DNA of 64,000 nucleotides. It comes from Caminibacter mediatlanticus TB-2 (lineage in GTDB: Bacteria; Campylobacterota; Campylobacteria; Campylobacterales; Nautiliaceae). Below are positions 63,217 to 64,000 of this stretch, piece by piece. Location: positions 417,001 to 481,000 of the forward strand of contig NZ_CP040463.1 in the NCBI RefSeq assembly GCF_005843985.1. Direction: 5' to 3'. The translations under genes were made by a program, and so were the position numbers. The number at the start of each line of letters is the position of its first letter. The first letter of the stretch is position 1. Under the pieces are notes generated by a model. The model was not told the DNA's origin and made no database searches. It saw only the letters and a list, made by a program, of their open reading frames with translations.

Positions 63217-63974
63217 TGCTTATTTTCATAAAAAATTAACTCACTAACTCCTAAGCTTTTAAGCTTATTAATTGTTTCATCAGATGCAAATCCTACTTGA
63301 TTTGGTGAATGAGCATCACTTGATAAAGTTAAATTAATATTTTCTTCTAAAATCATTTCAAGTAGTTCATCGCTTGGATATAATTCTTTTACAGGCTTTC
63401 TAAGACCAGCTGTGTTTATTTCTATTGTCATATCTGCTTTTTTGATAGCTTTTATAGCATTTTTTGCAAGGTCTTTTATATTTTTTTTTGGTTTATATCC
63501 AAAGACTTTTATTAAATCTAAATGGCCTACTATCTGAAAAAGTTTTGAATTAGCCATCTCTTCAATTAAACTAAAATACTCTTTATAAACATCATCAACA
63601 TCTCTTTTATTCCACTCTTTTAAAAACTCTGGATTATCAAACCCCCAATTATCTAAAAAATGCACACTTCCAATTAAATAATCAACATTAGCTTCTAATA
63701 CTCTTTTATCTAAATATTTTTTTGGAGTAAAATCCACTTCATAACCAACTAAAATTTTTATCTTATCTTCATATTCTTTTTTTAAATTTTTTATTAATTT
63801 TTCGTATTTAGGCATATCTTCAAAACTCATTCTATATTTCTTGTCAAATTCCATTGGAGCGTGGTCTGCAAATCCATAAACAACTATATTTTTTTTTATT
63901 GCGTTGTCGATATATTCTTGGGGGTTACCCTCAGCATGATTACAAAGAGGTGTATGGTTGTGTAAATCGACCAT
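63192..63974 (-). CDS. hisJ: PHP-domain histidinol-phosphatase
   Basis: A 260-residue PHP metal-dependent phosphatase. MVDLHNHTPLCNHAEG, GFADHAPMEFDKKYRM, LVGYEVDFTPK, GSVHFLDNWGFDNPE, GHLDLIKVFGY and LSSDAHSPNQVG supply the metal ligands. It matches the HisJ/HisK histidinol-phosphatase family (L-histidinol phosphate to histidinol), though relatives with other substrates exist. The 3' end overlaps the lipoprotein gene by nine bases. AAAAGGC precedes ATG. Confidence 0.9.
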   Translation of the reverse strand: MVDLHNHTPLCNHAEGNPQEYIDNAIKKNIVVYGFADHAPMEFDKKYRMSFEDMPKYEKLIKNLKKEYEDKIKILVGYEVDFTPKKYLDKRVLEANVDYLIGSVHFLDNWGFDNPEFLKEWNKRDVDDVYKEYFSLIEEMANSKLFQIVGHLDLIKVFGYKPKKNIKDLAKNAIKAIKKADMTIEINTAGLRKPVKELYPSDELLEMILEENINLTLSSDAHSPNQVGFASDETINKLKSLGVSELIFYENKQKERIKLI

Positions 63975-64000
63975 ATTTTGCCTTTTTAATTGAAATTATA

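Overview
The window looks like chromosome of an AT-rich, sulfur-metabolising Campylobacterota (Epsilonproteobacteria), most likely a Nautiliaceae-type vent thermophile (Nautilia / Caminibacter / Lebetimonas). This placement is an inference from family resemblance: an HsrA-type orphan regulator followed by a YfhL-like ferredoxin and Ppx, the flgI-flgJ-flgM-flgN-flgK flagellar order, a ClC channel, a FccB-type sulfide dehydrogenase, very compact gene packing and strong A/T bias.

Layout. 1-3.3 kb: end of an unknown gene, a nested inverted repeat, tRNA-Ser(GGA) running directly into the RNase Z gene, convergent dnaX plus a small partner gene, and tRNA-Met. 3.4-7.7 kb: a TRAP dicarboxylate-type transporter operon whose binding-protein gene (dctP) is split by a 684-bp IS1-family element; an apparently identical copy lies just upstream. 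7.7-14.9 kb: groESL, cutA, a patatin, ridA, rplU-rpmA-obg-proB-smpB and a peroxiredoxin. 14.9-21 kb: a NIT-domain chemoreceptor, purT and feoAB. 21-26.7 kb: nrdA and nrdB around a PIN-PhoH protein, then a short gene and yjbQ. 26.7-29 kb: a cytochrome b, a small cytochrome c with a charged/Tyr tail and a FccB-like flavoprotein. 29-35 kb: a TetR-controlled tripartite RND efflux operon. 35-38.2 kb: a glutamine-rich protein, a flavin reductase-like protein, a DUF937-like protein, a FAH-family enzyme, queE and queD. 38.2-42.2 kb: a compact operon of two unrecognised genes (one weakly RAMP-like), two NifX-like proteins and a ClC transporter. 42.2-49.4 kb: tRNA-Ser(GCT), a PhoH ATPase, nadC-nadA, plsY-folB, hsrA-ferredoxin-ppx and a CRISPR array without cas genes. 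49.4-64 kb: bamA, tyrA, a thiE-like gene, atpB, an acidic unknown, the flagellar cluster, an OlsF-like acyltransferase, an MFS transporter, a lipoprotein and a PHP phosphatase.

Points that stand out: (i) tRNA-Ser is fused transcriptionally to the gene for its probable 3' processing enzyme, with the ribosome-binding site touching the CCA end; (ii) two genes (phoH-like, thiE-like) have no ATG/GTG/TTG that would preserve the domain and appear to start at ATT after a good Shine-Dalgarno; (iii) a dispersed ~100-bp repeat with ATACCAATT ends occurs three times and even supplies the last codons of feoA; (iv) perfect palindromes encode the C-termini of convergent gene pairs or surround promoters; (v) the five-gene 38.3-42.2 kb operon is the best candidate for an undescribed functional unit.

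All calls come from reading the sequence by eye. Family names reflect recognised motifs, not database searches.
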